Assembly: GCF_023534745.1 (NCBI RefSeq)
Contig: NZ_JAMHJQ010000001.1
Coordinates: 566,110 to 630,109, forward strand
DNA length: 64,000 nt
Direction: 5' to 3'
DNA from: Streptomyces sp. 35G-GA-8
GTDB taxonomy: Bacteria; Actinomycetota; Actinomycetes; Streptomycetales; Streptomycetaceae
Below, piece by piece: positions 42,717 through 50,613 of the stretch. Each line of letters begins with the position of its first letter. Within the stretch, counting starts at the first letter, position 1. Under the pieces are notes generated by a model. It made no database searches and was not told the origin of the DNA. It saw nothing but the letters and a program-made list of their open reading frames with translations. The translations under genes were made by a program, and so were the position numbers.

Positions 42717-42746
42717 TTCAAGCCGTCGTGACCGATACGGCTTGAA
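42717..42746 (-). terminator. Hairpin downstream of the glycosyltransferase gene
   Basis: A perfect 10-bp stem TTCAAGCCGT / ACGGCTTGAA with a 10-nt loop lies 77 bp past the glycosyltransferase stop and 109 bp before the subtilisin start on the same strand. It probably ends the upstream transcript and separates the two units. Confidence 0.65.
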
Positions 42747-42822
42747 CCCGCCCGTGCCTCAACCCGGATGACCGGCGCGGCCGTTCGGTGAGCACGCGCC
42801 GTTCACCCCGCGGACGCGCCGC

Positions 42823-44034
42823 TCAGGCCGCGCCCTTCGGCAGGGCCTCCTCGATCAGATCCGCCGCCCGTCGCGTACCGCCCTCCGCGGCCATCTCGCG
42901 CCTGATCTCCCCGAGCCGCCTGGCCACTTCGGCGTCCGAGGCCACGGCGAGGACCGCCGCGCGCAGCGCCTCGGGGGTGGCCGTCTCCGTGTCGAGACGA
43001 CGCGCCACGCCCAGCGCGACCAGCGCGTCGGCGTTGCCGAACTGGTCGACGGCCTGCGGCACCGCGACCATCGGCGTGCCCGTCGCCAGACCCTCCTGGC
43101 TGCCGCCGGCGCCCGCGTGGGTGATGAACGCGTCGGCCTGCTTGAGTACGGCGAGCTGCGGCACCCAGTGGCGCACCTCCACATTGGCCGGTACGTCACC
43201 CAACTCGGCCTCGTCGACATACGCGCCGATCTGCAGGACGACATGCCAGCCCGGCAGATCGCCGAACGCCTCGACACACGCCCGGTAGAAAGCGGGCTGC
43301 TTGGTGAAGGCGGAACCGAGCGAGACCAGCAGCACCCGCTCCGCCCCGGCGGGCCGCGGCCACTCCCCCTGCTCGGCGCGGTCCCCCTGGCAGGCCCCGA
43401 CGAAGGTGAACACGGACTCGTCCACCGCCTCGGCCTTGTACTGGAGCACCTTGGGGATCAGTACGAGGGACCGGGCGGGCCTGGCGATCAGCCGGTCCGG
43501 GTCGGTGTGGTCCATGTGGTGCTCGTCCAGCCACTCCTGGAACCTCGCGCGATACGCCCTGCCGCGTTCGGAGGAGTCGAGCTCCGCGAGCATCGGTTCG
43601 CCGACCTCCTTCTCGTACCCCTCCCAGGCGACCATGTGCGTCGAGAACTGGAGGTAGGGAACACCCCAGCGGTGCGCGAGCAGGGGCGCCTCATAGGCCG
43701 TGGTGTCGCCGAGGACCAGATCGGGCCGGTCGCCCTCGAACGCCTCGACCAGTTGGGGCAGCGCCTGGACGGCGTCGTCGAGGAACGGCTCCAGATTGTC
43801 GATCAGCTCCGTGCCCCAGGCTTCGGGATCGTCGTCGGGGCCGGGCAGCAGGGAGGTGTAGATCACCGGCTCGGCGCCGGTGGCCGCGACCTTCTCGGCG
43901 AAGGAGGCGGGGATCGCGTAACTGACGCGGTGGCCCCGGGCCACCAGTTCCCGGATGACCTCCAGGCTCGGGTTCACATGCCCGTGGGCGGCGATGGAGA
44001 ACATGGCGATATGGGCACGCTTCGATGCGGTCAT
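42823..44034 (-). CDS. Macrolide-type glycosyltransferase (GT1, Mgt/OleD-like)
   Basis: 403 aa from ATG 44034. GT-B fold: [20 protein letters not shown] at the N-terminus, the acceptor-site region [16 protein letters not shown], and the nucleotide-sugar motif [38 protein letters not shown]. Enzymes of this type inactivate macrolides by adding a UDP-derived sugar. The gene diverges from an APH-like kinase across a perfect palindrome; together they could form an inducible resistance pair, though the true substrate is unknown. Confidence 0.93.
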   Translation of the reverse strand: MTASKRAHIAMFSIAAHGHVNPSLEVIRELVARGHRVSYAIPASFAEKVAATGAEPVIYTSLLPGPDDDPEAWGTELIDNLEPFLDDAVQALPQLVEAFEGDRPDLVLGDTTAYEAPLLAHRWGVPYLQFSTHMVAWEGYEKEVGEPMLAELDSSERGRAYRARFQEWLDEHHMDHTDPDRLIARPARSLVLIPKVLQYKAEAVDESVFTFVGACQGDRAEQGEWPRPAGAERVLLVSLGSAFTKQPAFYRACVEAFGDLPGWHVVLQIGAYVDEAELGDVPANVEVRHWVPQLAVLKQADAFITHAGAGGSQEGLATGTPMVAVPQAVDQFGNADALVALGVARRLDTETATPEALRAAVLAVASDAEVARRLGEIRREMAAEGGTRRAADLIEEALPKGAA

Positions 44035-44047
44035 GACCCGACGCTAA

Positions 44048-44066
44048 ACGAGACGATACGTCTCGT
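44048..44066. promoter_or_regulatory. Perfect 19-bp palindrome, TetR-type operator
   Basis: ACGAGACGATACGTCTCGT has two perfect 8-bp arms around ATA. It lies 14 bp before the glycosyltransferase ATG, over the probable promoter or ribosome site, and 121 bp before the divergent kinase gene. The size and symmetry are typical of TetR-family operators. No TetR gene adjoins, so the repressor would act from elsewhere. Confidence 0.75.
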
Positions 44067-44186
44067 GCAACTCAATTCATGGCCCGGGGCCGCCTCTCCT
44101 CCTTCTCGGACGAACCGGCACGGATGCGAGACTTCACCGGACAGGAACAACCACAGGCGTGACCACCAGAGGTAAGTGAGCCATCG

Positions 44187-45059
44187 ATGGACGAGGCGCG
44201 GGCGCGGGAGATCCTGGCCGCGACGGGGCTGCCGCGGGACGCGGAACTGCTGGCCCTGGGGGAGAACGCGGTATTCGGAACGGCCGAGCTGGTCGTCAAG
44301 GTCGGCCGGGACGCGACGGACCACACCGAACTGCTGGAGCGGGCGCGCCGCGAGGTCGCCCTCGCGTCCTGGCTCGCGGAGTCCGGCATTCCGGCCGTAC
44401 GGGCGGCCGAGCCTGAGGCACGGTCGGTGGAGGGTCACCCGGTGACGCTCTGGCACCGGCTGCCCGCCGCCGTACGGCCCGCCGGGCCCGGCGATCTGGC
44501 GTTCCTCCTGCGGCTGGTGCACGCCCTGCCCGCCCCGGACCCGTCGCTGCTCACACTCCCCCGCCGGGAACTGCTCGGCGGCGTCGAGCGCTGGCTGCGG
44601 ACAGCCGGGGACGCGATCGACCCGGCCGACGCCGATTATCTGCGCGGCCGGCGCGACGGCTTCGCCGAGGCCGCGGCCACACTCGTCCCCCGGCTCCCGA
44701 TGGGCCCGATCCACGGCGACGCGCTGCCGCGCAATGTCCATGTCGGCCCGGACGGACCCGTGCTGGTCGATCTGGAGACCTTCTCGTCGGACCTCAGGGA
44801 ACACGATCTGGTGGTCATGGCGCTCTCCCGCGACCGGTACGGGCTGCCCGCCGAGGCGTACGACACCTTCACGGCGGGCTACGGCTGGGACGTACGCGAA
44901 TGGCCGGGCTGCCCGGTCCTGCGCGGCGCCCGCGAGACGGCCAGCTGCGCCTGGGTGGCCCAGCACGCGCCGGCCAACCCCAAGGCTCTGGACGAGTTCC
45001 GCCGCCGGGTCGCCTCGCTGCGCGACGACGATCCCGAGGTCCGCTGGTACCCGTTCTAG
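44187..45059 (+). CDS. Aminoglycoside-phosphotransferase-like kinase
   Basis: 290 aa from ATG 44187. The protein-kinase-like APH fold shows the nucleotide-binding start LALGENAVFGTAELVVKVG with its Lys, a catalytic loop GPIHGDALPRNVHVG and a metal motif VLVDLETFS (Asp-Leu-Glu in place of Asp-Phe-Asp). It should phosphorylate a small molecule, perhaps an antibiotic or a metabolite. Shared control with the glycosyltransferase is likely from the divergent arrangement. Confidence 0.87.
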   Translation: MDEARAREILAATGLPRDAELLALGENAVFGTAELVVKVGRDATDHTELLERARREVALASWLAESGIPAVRAAEPEARSVEGHPVTLWHRLPAAVRPAGPGDLAFLLRLVHALPAPDPSLLTLPRRELLGGVERWLRTAGDAIDPADADYLRGRRDGFAEAAATLVPRLPMGPIHGDALPRNVHVGPDGPVLVDLETFSSDLREHDLVVMALSRDRYGLPAEAYDTFTAGYGWDVREWPGCPVLRGARETASCAWVAQHAPANPKALDEFRRRVASLRDDDPEVRWYPF

Positions 45060-45067
45060 ACGGGCAG

Positions 45068-45113
45068 GTCGTCCAGTGCGCGCGACGCTCCGGGCGCACG
45101 CACACTGGACGAC
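45068..45113. terminator. Bidirectional terminator between convergent genes
   Basis: Perfect 11-bp arms GTCGTCCAGTG (45068-45078) and CACTGGACGAC (45103-45113) enclose 24 nt that can pair further. It lies between the kinase stop (45059) and the deacetylase stop (45138). Confidence 0.7.
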
Positions 45114-45137
45114 GCGCCGCTGCTTCGAAGACGCGTC

Positions 45138-46142
45138 CTAGTAAGGGCGGGCCTGCTTGGCGAAGGCCGGGGCCACCTTGTCCTGCGAGGCGCTGGGGAA
45201 GGAGATCGTGTTCGGGTCCCCGTCCGAGACGTACCAGTTCTTCCCCTCGGCGAGCTTGTCCAGCCATCGCGACGAACCGAACTCGGCGTCCGCGTCCTTG
45301 GGGCCCGCCGAGCGGATCCGCGGGATCGCGCCGGGCTTGAAGTCCTTGGCGAACGGCGAGACCGAGGGGTTGGCGCCCACGAGGTACACGCCTTCGTTGC
45401 GGTAGCCCGTGCCCTTCGCGGCGACCTCGGGCGGCTTGGGCATGGCCCCGAAGGGCAGGGCGAGGGACGTGACCTTGGTCCCGGGCGCGGCCTTCACAAT
45501 CGCCTGCTGTCCGCCGACGATGGCCCGCGCGGCGCCCGCCTGGTCCAGGGAGGCCAGGTTCGGGTGGCGGTCGGTGTGGTTGCCGATCTCGTGCCCGTGG
45601 TCCTTCAGCCATTTGAGCGCCTTGGCGGGACCGGTGGCCGAGAAGGCGTCCGCGTTGACGAAGAAGGTCCCCACCGGCTTGAACTCGGGGTGCTTCTTCG
45701 CCGTCTCCGCCAGGATGGCGATGGCCGAGTCCCGCGTCGGGTTGCCGTTCGCGTCAAGGCTCACCTGGCTGTTGGTGGAGTCGTCGAACGTGAGGACCAC
45801 CGGGTGCATGCCGGCCGGGATGTCGATATGGCCCGTCTGGAAGTCCCGGGCGGTGACCGGCACGTACTTCTCCCGGGCGAGACGCTCCAGCTCCGCCCGG
45901 AAATCGGCCGGGGTCCGGTCATAGACGCTGGCCGGTTTCGCGGTGAGCTGGTGGTACATCAGGACCGGCACCTGGCCGAGTTCGTCGGCGCCCACCTCTG
46001 CCGGGGCTTTCGCGGCGACGGGGCTGGCCATCGCCGCCGAGGCGGCCGACTGACCACCGGCTGACGACGACCCCGGGGAACAGCCCGAGGCGAGCAGGGC
46101 GGCGCCTGCCAGGGCGCAGAGCGGGACGAGCGGGTGGCGCAT
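45138..46142 (-). CDS. Polysaccharide deacetylase lipoprotein
   Basis: 334 aa from ATG 46142, with TTGGAGG upstream. A lipoprotein signal (LCALAGAALLASGCSP) anchors it outside the membrane. The NodB-type CE4 domain has VPVLMYHQL, the Asp-Asp motif VVLTFDDSTNSQ, the metal-binding GHEIGNHTDRHPNL, and LALPFG. It should remove acetyl groups from cell wall glycan or another surface polymer. It diverges from a predicted glycoside hydrolase gene with which it may share control. Confidence 0.92.
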   Translation of the reverse strand: MRHPLVPLCALAGAALLASGCSPGSSSAGGQSAASAAMASPVAAKAPAEVGADELGQVPVLMYHQLTAKPASVYDRTPADFRAELERLAREKYVPVTARDFQTGHIDIPAGMHPVVLTFDDSTNSQVSLDANGNPTRDSAIAILAETAKKHPEFKPVGTFFVNADAFSATGPAKALKWLKDHGHEIGNHTDRHPNLASLDQAGAARAIVGGQQAIVKAAPGTKVTSLALPFGAMPKPPEVAAKGTGYRNEGVYLVGANPSVSPFAKDFKPGAIPRIRSAGPKDADAEFGSSRWLDKLAEGKNWYVSDGDPNTISFPSASQDKVAPAFAKQARPY

Positions 46143-46167
46143 GAGGGACCTCCAAGGCGAATGTGTC

Positions 46168-46223
46168 GCGCCATCCCTACCGGCGGCGGGAGCCCCCGTA
46201 CCGCACCGTCCCCTGGATGGCGC
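46168..46223. promoter_or_regulatory. Inverted repeat in the deacetylase/hydrolase divergent region
   Basis: GCGCCATCC (46168-46176) and GGATGGCGC (46215-46223) are perfect inverse copies 38 bp apart in a 201-bp divergent promoter region. They might be paired operator half-sites. Evidence is positional only. Confidence 0.35.
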
Positions 46224-46343
46224 AGTCACCACGCCGGGGCCGAGCGCGGCCGTTCGTGTGAAATCCAGTCGGAACAGGAGCGCCGACACGCCGGTGCGGC
46301 AAGCAATGGAGGAACCACCCCCGGCCACAGCACGAAGGGCGTC

Positions 46344-47975
46344 ATGATGGCCACGACACACATATCCCGCTCTCCTTCCTCCTACCGTCCCCACCGTCCG
46401 GCCCGCCGACGCGCCCTGATAGCGACGGCCGTGGCGCTCGCACTGGCCGGAGCCGGCGTCGGGGCCTGGACCTTCCTCGCGCCGGGACCGGGCGTGCAGG
46501 GTCTCAGCGATGGCGCCGTCCTCGACGGACGCAAGGCCGCACAGATCAGCGCCTACCTCGACGCCGGGGAAGCCGGCAGCAAGGACAAGGTGCGCGTCAC
46601 CCTCGATGGCACCGCGGTCCCCATCACCCCTGAGGGCACCCGGCTGAAACTGGGCCTGCCGCGGCTGACCGAGGGCAAGCACACCTTGGTGGTGGAGGGC
46701 GAGAGCAGTCTCCCCTTCGCCTCGTACCGCGAGGTGGTGGGCTTCACCGTGGACACCACCGCTCCCGATCTGAAGGTGGCCGACCCCGAGATCAAGAACG
46801 CCAACGACCCCGTTGTTGTCACCGGCACGGCCTCCACCGACGCCAAGGTGAGCGTCGACGGCAAGGAGGTTCCCCTCGACAAGAGCGGTGCCTTCAAGAT
46901 CACGGTTCCCAAGGGCACTCCCTCTGTGAACATCACCGCTGTGGACCGCGCCGGAAACCTCACCGCCAAGGCCGTGTCGACCCGGGGCCGTCGCCCCATG
47001 ATCCGTGCCGCGCACATCACCGCCATCGGCTGGGGCGACAAGACCCTGCGCACCAACGTCATGGCCCTGGTCCGCAGCGGCAAGCTCAACGCCGTGGAAC
47101 TGGACATCAAGGACGAGGACGGCGAGGTCGGGTACGCCTCGCAGGTGGCGCTGGCCCGTCAGATCGGCGCCGCCAAGGGCTACTACGACGCCCGTAAGGC
47201 CATTGCCGAGATCCACGCCGCCGGCGCCCAGGTCATCGGCCGCATCGTCGCCTTCCGCGACCCCAAGCTCGCCACGGCGGCCTGGAAGGCCGGCAAGCGC
47301 GACCAGGTCGTGCAGACCCCGGACGGCGGGGCGTACGCGGGCGGCGGCCACTACGGGAACCTGGCCTTCACCAACTTCGCCGACCCCACGGTCCGCAAGT
47401 ACAACCAGGACCTCGCCGTCGAAGCGGCTCAGCTCGGCTTCGACGATGTCCTCTACGACTATGTGCGCCGTCCCGACGGCCCGCTGTCGAAGATGCGCTT
47501 CCCGGGCATCGGGTCCGCGACGCCCGAGCAGTCCATCACCTCGTTCGTCGGCGACACCCGGATCGCGATGCGCCCGCACGGCAAGTACCTCGGTGTCTCG
47601 GTCTTCGGCATAGCCGCGACCCGGCCCAAGGAGATCGCCCAGGACATCCCGGCCCTGGTGAAGGTCACCGACTACATCGCGCCGATGGTCTACCCGTCCC
47701 ACTGGGGGCCGGGAGAGTACGGCGTCGCCAACCCCGACACCGCCCCGTACGCGATCGTGCAGCGCTCGCTCGCCGACTTCCGCCGCCTGGCGAAGGGCAC
47801 CCAGACCGAGATCGTCCCGTGGCTCCAGGACTTCTCGATGGGCAGCAAGTACGGGCCGACCCAGGTGGCCGAACAGATCAAGGCCGCGGCGGCCAACAAG
47901 ATGAACTCCTTCATCCTCTGGAACGCCGGTGCCCGCTACCAGGGAGCGGCCCTCCAGCAGATCGCCGCGCACTGA
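46344..47975 (+). CDS. Predicted glycoside hydrolase (DUF4015/GHL-type), exported
   Basis: 543 aa from ATG 46344 (or 46347). An N-terminal membrane segment (ALIATAVALALAGAGVGAW) exports or anchors it. Two Ig-like regions (about 65-135 and 145-220; TDTTAPDLKVADPEI type) precede a TIM-barrel-like hydrolase domain from about residue 222: KLNAVELDIKDEDGEVGY, AGAQVIGRIVAFRDP, FDDVLYDYVRRPDG, DYIAPMVYPSHWGPGEYG. Asp residues in these strands would be catalytic. The family is thought to act on surface polysaccharide, which fits the divergent deacetylase. Confidence 0.85.
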   Translation: MMATTHISRSPSSYRPHRPARRRALIATAVALALAGAGVGAWTFLAPGPGVQGLSDGAVLDGRKAAQISAYLDAGEAGSKDKVRVTLDGTAVPITPEGTRLKLGLPRLTEGKHTLVVEGESSLPFASYREVVGFTVDTTAPDLKVADPEIKNANDPVVVTGTASTDAKVSVDGKEVPLDKSGAFKITVPKGTPSVNITAVDRAGNLTAKAVSTRGRRPMIRAAHITAIGWGDKTLRTNVMALVRSGKLNAVELDIKDEDGEVGYASQVALARQIGAAKGYYDARKAIAEIHAAGAQVIGRIVAFRDPKLATAAWKAGKRDQVVQTPDGGAYAGGGHYGNLAFTNFADPTVRKYNQDLAVEAAQLGFDDVLYDYVRRPDGPLSKMRFPGIGSATPEQSITSFVGDTRIAMRPHGKYLGVSVFGIAATRPKEIAQDIPALVKVTDYIAPMVYPSHWGPGEYGVANPDTAPYAIVQRSLADFRRLAKGTQTEIVPWLQDFSMGSKYGPTQVAEQIKAAAANKMNSFILWNAGARYQGAALQQIAAH

Positions 47976-48029
47976 CGGAGCAGGTGAGACCTGTGTCGAG
48001 GAGCGGCGTCCCGTGTGTGTGATCGTAGG

Positions 48030-48075
48030 GCGAAGGGGCTCCCCCGTACGGAGACGTACGGGGGAGCCCCTTCGC
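48030..48075. terminator. Strong bidirectional terminator (21-bp perfect stem)
   Basis: Arms at 48030-48050 and 48055-48075 are perfect 21-bp inverse copies (beginning GCGAAGGGGCTCCCC) with a GAGA loop. They lie between the hydrolase stop (47975) and the exonuclease stop (48077), immediately against the latter. This is the strongest hairpin in the window. Confidence 0.92.
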
Positions 48076-48076
48076 G

Positions 48077-48796
48077 TCAGGGCGTCGCCCTGGCCGAGGG
48101 CTCGGTCGCCGGCTCGCGCAGCGGCCAGACCCCGTCGATCACCGCGTCCGCGTCGCCCTTCTTCCGCAGGAACTTCTGGAAGCCGGCCGCCCACTCGGCG
48201 TACCAGCCGATCTGACGCTCATGCAGCAGGGCCGGGGTCAGCCCGGCCACCGAGGTATGCCGCTCCGCTATCGCCGTGGCCACCCGGACCGCCGCCAGCG
48301 CGTCCGCGCCCGCTTCGTGCGCGGTGTCGAGCACCACGCCGTACTCCGCGCAGACCGCCTCCAGCGTGCGCTTGCCGCGGCGGTAGCGGTCGACGGCGCG
48401 GTCGATCGTATACGGGTCGATCACCGGCCCGACCGGTCCCAGCGGCGGCAGTCCGTACCGGCGCAACTCGGCGGAGAGCAGGGTCAGATCGAACGGCGCG
48501 TTGTACGCCACGACAGGCACCCCGCGCGTCCAGTACGCACCGAGGATCCCGGCGATCTCCCCGGCCACCTCGGGCGCGGGACGCCCCTCCGCCGCGGCCC
48601 GTTCACTGCTGATGCCGTGCACCGCGGACGCCTGGGCGGGGATCCGGATGCCCGGGTCGGCCAGCCACGTCCGCTGCCGTACCACCTCACCGCCCCGCAC
48701 CTCGACCACCGCGGCCGTCACGATCCGTGCTTCCAGCGGCTCGGTGCCCGTGGTCTCCAGGTCGAAACCGACCAGTGATTCCCCATGCCAAGTCAT
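48077..48796 (-). CDS. DEDDh 3'-5' exonuclease (DnaQ-like)
   Basis: 239 aa from ATG 48796. Motif Exo I is LVGFDLETTGTEP, Exo II VVAYNAPFDLTLL, and Exo III HEAGADALAAVRV, with the intervening VHGIS; together they give the four acidic residues and the His of a DEDDh nuclease. Related proteins proofread DNA polymerase III or trim RNA/DNA. There is no polymerase fusion or BRCT domain, so this is a stand-alone accessory exonuclease. Confidence 0.93.
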   Translation of the reverse strand: MTWHGESLVGFDLETTGTEPLEARIVTAAVVEVRGGEVVRQRTWLADPGIRIPAQASAVHGISSERAAAEGRPAPEVAGEIAGILGAYWTRGVPVVAYNAPFDLTLLSAELRRYGLPPLGPVGPVIDPYTIDRAVDRYRRGKRTLEAVCAEYGVVLDTAHEAGADALAAVRVATAIAERHTSVAGLTPALLHERQIGWYAEWAAGFQKFLRKKGDADAVIDGVWPLREPATEPSARATP

Positions 48797-48939
48797 CGTG
48801 GCCCTCCCTCATGGTGCGGTGGTGCTTCCCCCGTTGGACATTCACCCTGCCACGCACCACTGACAGTGCCCCGGCACGCGCTCCGTCTCCCGGCTCTCGC
48901 TCCCGGCCGCCGGCCGCGGCTCCCGGCTCCGACGCCGGC

Positions 48940-50172
48940 TCAGGAGACCGGCCTGGAATCGGCCCAGACCGCCTCGAACTCCTCGCGGTAGGTCTGGAAG
49001 AGACCGTGCTCCGAGTCCTGCCCCGTGCGCACCACCTCACGCCCGCCGCCCCTCAGCACCAGTACCGGCGCCTCCATGCCCCGGGCCCGGCGCAGATAGG
49101 ACTGGACGACGGCCAGTCCGTCGGAGCCGTCCCCGTCGACGAGATACGCGGTGAAGCGCGGGGTCTCGTCGAAGACATGGATCTCGAAGGCGCCCGGATC
49201 GCGCAGTTTGGAGCGCACCCGGCGCATATGAAGGATGTTCATCTCCACCGACCGGCTCAGCTCGCCCTTCTTGAGCCCCAGCTCGCGCTCCCTGCGCTTG
49301 ACGGCGCTGCTCGCCGGGTTGAGGAAGACCAGCCGTATCCGGCAGCCCGATTCGGCGAGCCGGATCAGCCGCCGTCCGGAGAAGTTCTGTACGAGCAGAT
49401 TCAGACCGATCCCGATGGCGTCGACACGCCGGGCGCCGCCGAACAGATCCTCGGCGGGGATCTGCCGTTGCAGCCTCACCCGGTCGGGGTGTACGGAGAC
49501 CACGTCCGCGTACCGGTCGCCGACCAGGTCCTCCACCGCGTCGACCCGCAGCCGCGCCGCGGAGGGCACCCCGCTGCCGCCGCCCAGGATCTCCAGGAGC
49601 TTGGCCGAGGCCCGCTCCGCCTGGGCGAGGACCGTCTCGGAGAGCGCGCGGTTGCGGGAGACGACATTGCGCGCGACCTCCAGCTCGTCCAGCGCCAGTT
49701 CCACGTCCCGGCGGTCGTCGAAGTAGGGCTCGAAGCAGGGCCAGTGCTGAACCATCAGCTCACGCAGCTGAGGGAGGGTGAGAAAGCTCAGGACGTTGTC
49801 GTCGGCCGGGTCCAGGAGATACCCCTTGCGCCGCGACACCTCCCGTACGGCGACGGCCCGCTGCACCCACTCCTGTCCGGCGGGTCCGGCGGCGGCGACC
49901 ACCCACTCCTCGCCGTGCACGGGCTCATAGATGGGCCGCAGGACCGCGGCGACCACCGCGCGCAGCCGCTGTTCCACGAGATTCAGCCAGATATAGGCGC
50001 GTCCGGCCCGCTGTGCGCGCGTACGCACTTCGCTCCAGGCGTCCGCGCCCCACTCCAGTTCCGCCCCGATCTCCATCGGTCGCGCGAGGGAAACCGCTCC
50101 GGGCGGGATGTCACCGGATTCCCCCGTATGACCTGCGTCACCAGGGGGCAACTCCAGCCCTCCCGAGCTCAC
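48940..50172 (-). CDS. SAV2148-family HEPN-domain protein
   Basis: 410 aa from GTG 50172; a TTG at 50199 would add nine residues. The family is typical of Streptomyces. A helical HEPN-like region occupies about residues 30-180 (WLNLVEQRLRAVVAAVLRP, LPQLRELMVQHWPCFEPYFDDRRDVELALDELEVARNVVSRNRALSE); HEPN domains often act as RNases or toxin partners. The second half (ESGCRIRLVFLNPASSAVKRRE ... FEIHVFDETPRFTAYLVDGD) resembles a phospholipase-D-like nucleotide or phosphate binder. Function is unproven. Confidence 0.85.
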   Translation of the reverse strand: MSSGGLELPPGDAGHTGESGDIPPGAVSLARPMEIGAELEWGADAWSEVRTRAQRAGRAYIWLNLVEQRLRAVVAAVLRPIYEPVHGEEWVVAAAGPAGQEWVQRAVAVREVSRRKGYLLDPADDNVLSFLTLPQLRELMVQHWPCFEPYFDDRRDVELALDELEVARNVVSRNRALSETVLAQAERASAKLLEILGGGSGVPSAARLRVDAVEDLVGDRYADVVSVHPDRVRLQRQIPAEDLFGGARRVDAIGIGLNLLVQNFSGRRLIRLAESGCRIRLVFLNPASSAVKRRERELGLKKGELSRSVEMNILHMRRVRSKLRDPGAFEIHVFDETPRFTAYLVDGDGSDGLAVVQSYLRRARGMEAPVLVLRGGGREVVRTGQDSEHGLFQTYREEFEAVWADSRPVS

Positions 50173-50199
50173 CCGCGCACCGCCTTCTCTCCCCTTCAA

Positions 50200-50613
50200 C
50201 GATCAAGGAAGGGTACTCCGCATCCCGGAGGCGGTGCAGCAGGATGCACAGGCTCCTTTCCCAACTCCCTTAATCGTGAGGCTTGTTCCTGGCGCCGAGA
50301 TCAGCCGGAGTGAGGTGATTCATAGCTGTTGGACCTGGTACGTTCCCGGGGCCGCCGGGGATCCGTGGGGCGCGCGGGTCCGCCGGGGCGGTCGCGGCGA
50401 TCCGGGCGACGGCCCGTCACGCGAGATTGACGCCGGGTCCCGTCCCCCGCGCCGCCCCGGCCGAGAACCGGCAAGAAGAGGCAAGAACCCATCGGGTTCC
50501 TAGGTGGTTGCCCTTCTTTCGGGGAAGATCTGGCTCAGAGGCCGCCCCATCCAGGCACGTGGCCTCTCCAGAGGCCCGCAGCACCCGGATCAGAAATGGA
50601 AAGAGTCGTATCT
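50200..50613. other. 414-bp noncoding region before glgX
   Basis: The region holds the divergent promoters of the HEPN gene and glgX. It includes TTAATCGTGAGG near 50270 and a short hairpin GAACCC-ATC-GGGTTC (50485-50499) about 115 bp before glgX. No ORF with coding bias, tRNA or riboswitch core was recognised. Confidence 0.45.

Noticed and set aside
46143-48194. Very long open frame on the minus strand continuing upstream of the deacetylase
   Set aside because: It is antisense to the well-supported hydrolase gene; the deacetylase has its own ribosome site, start and lipoprotein signal at 46142.
50200-50613. Possible tRNA or riboswitch before glgX
   Set aside because: No cloverleaf, conserved T-loop sequence or known riboswitch core could be found.
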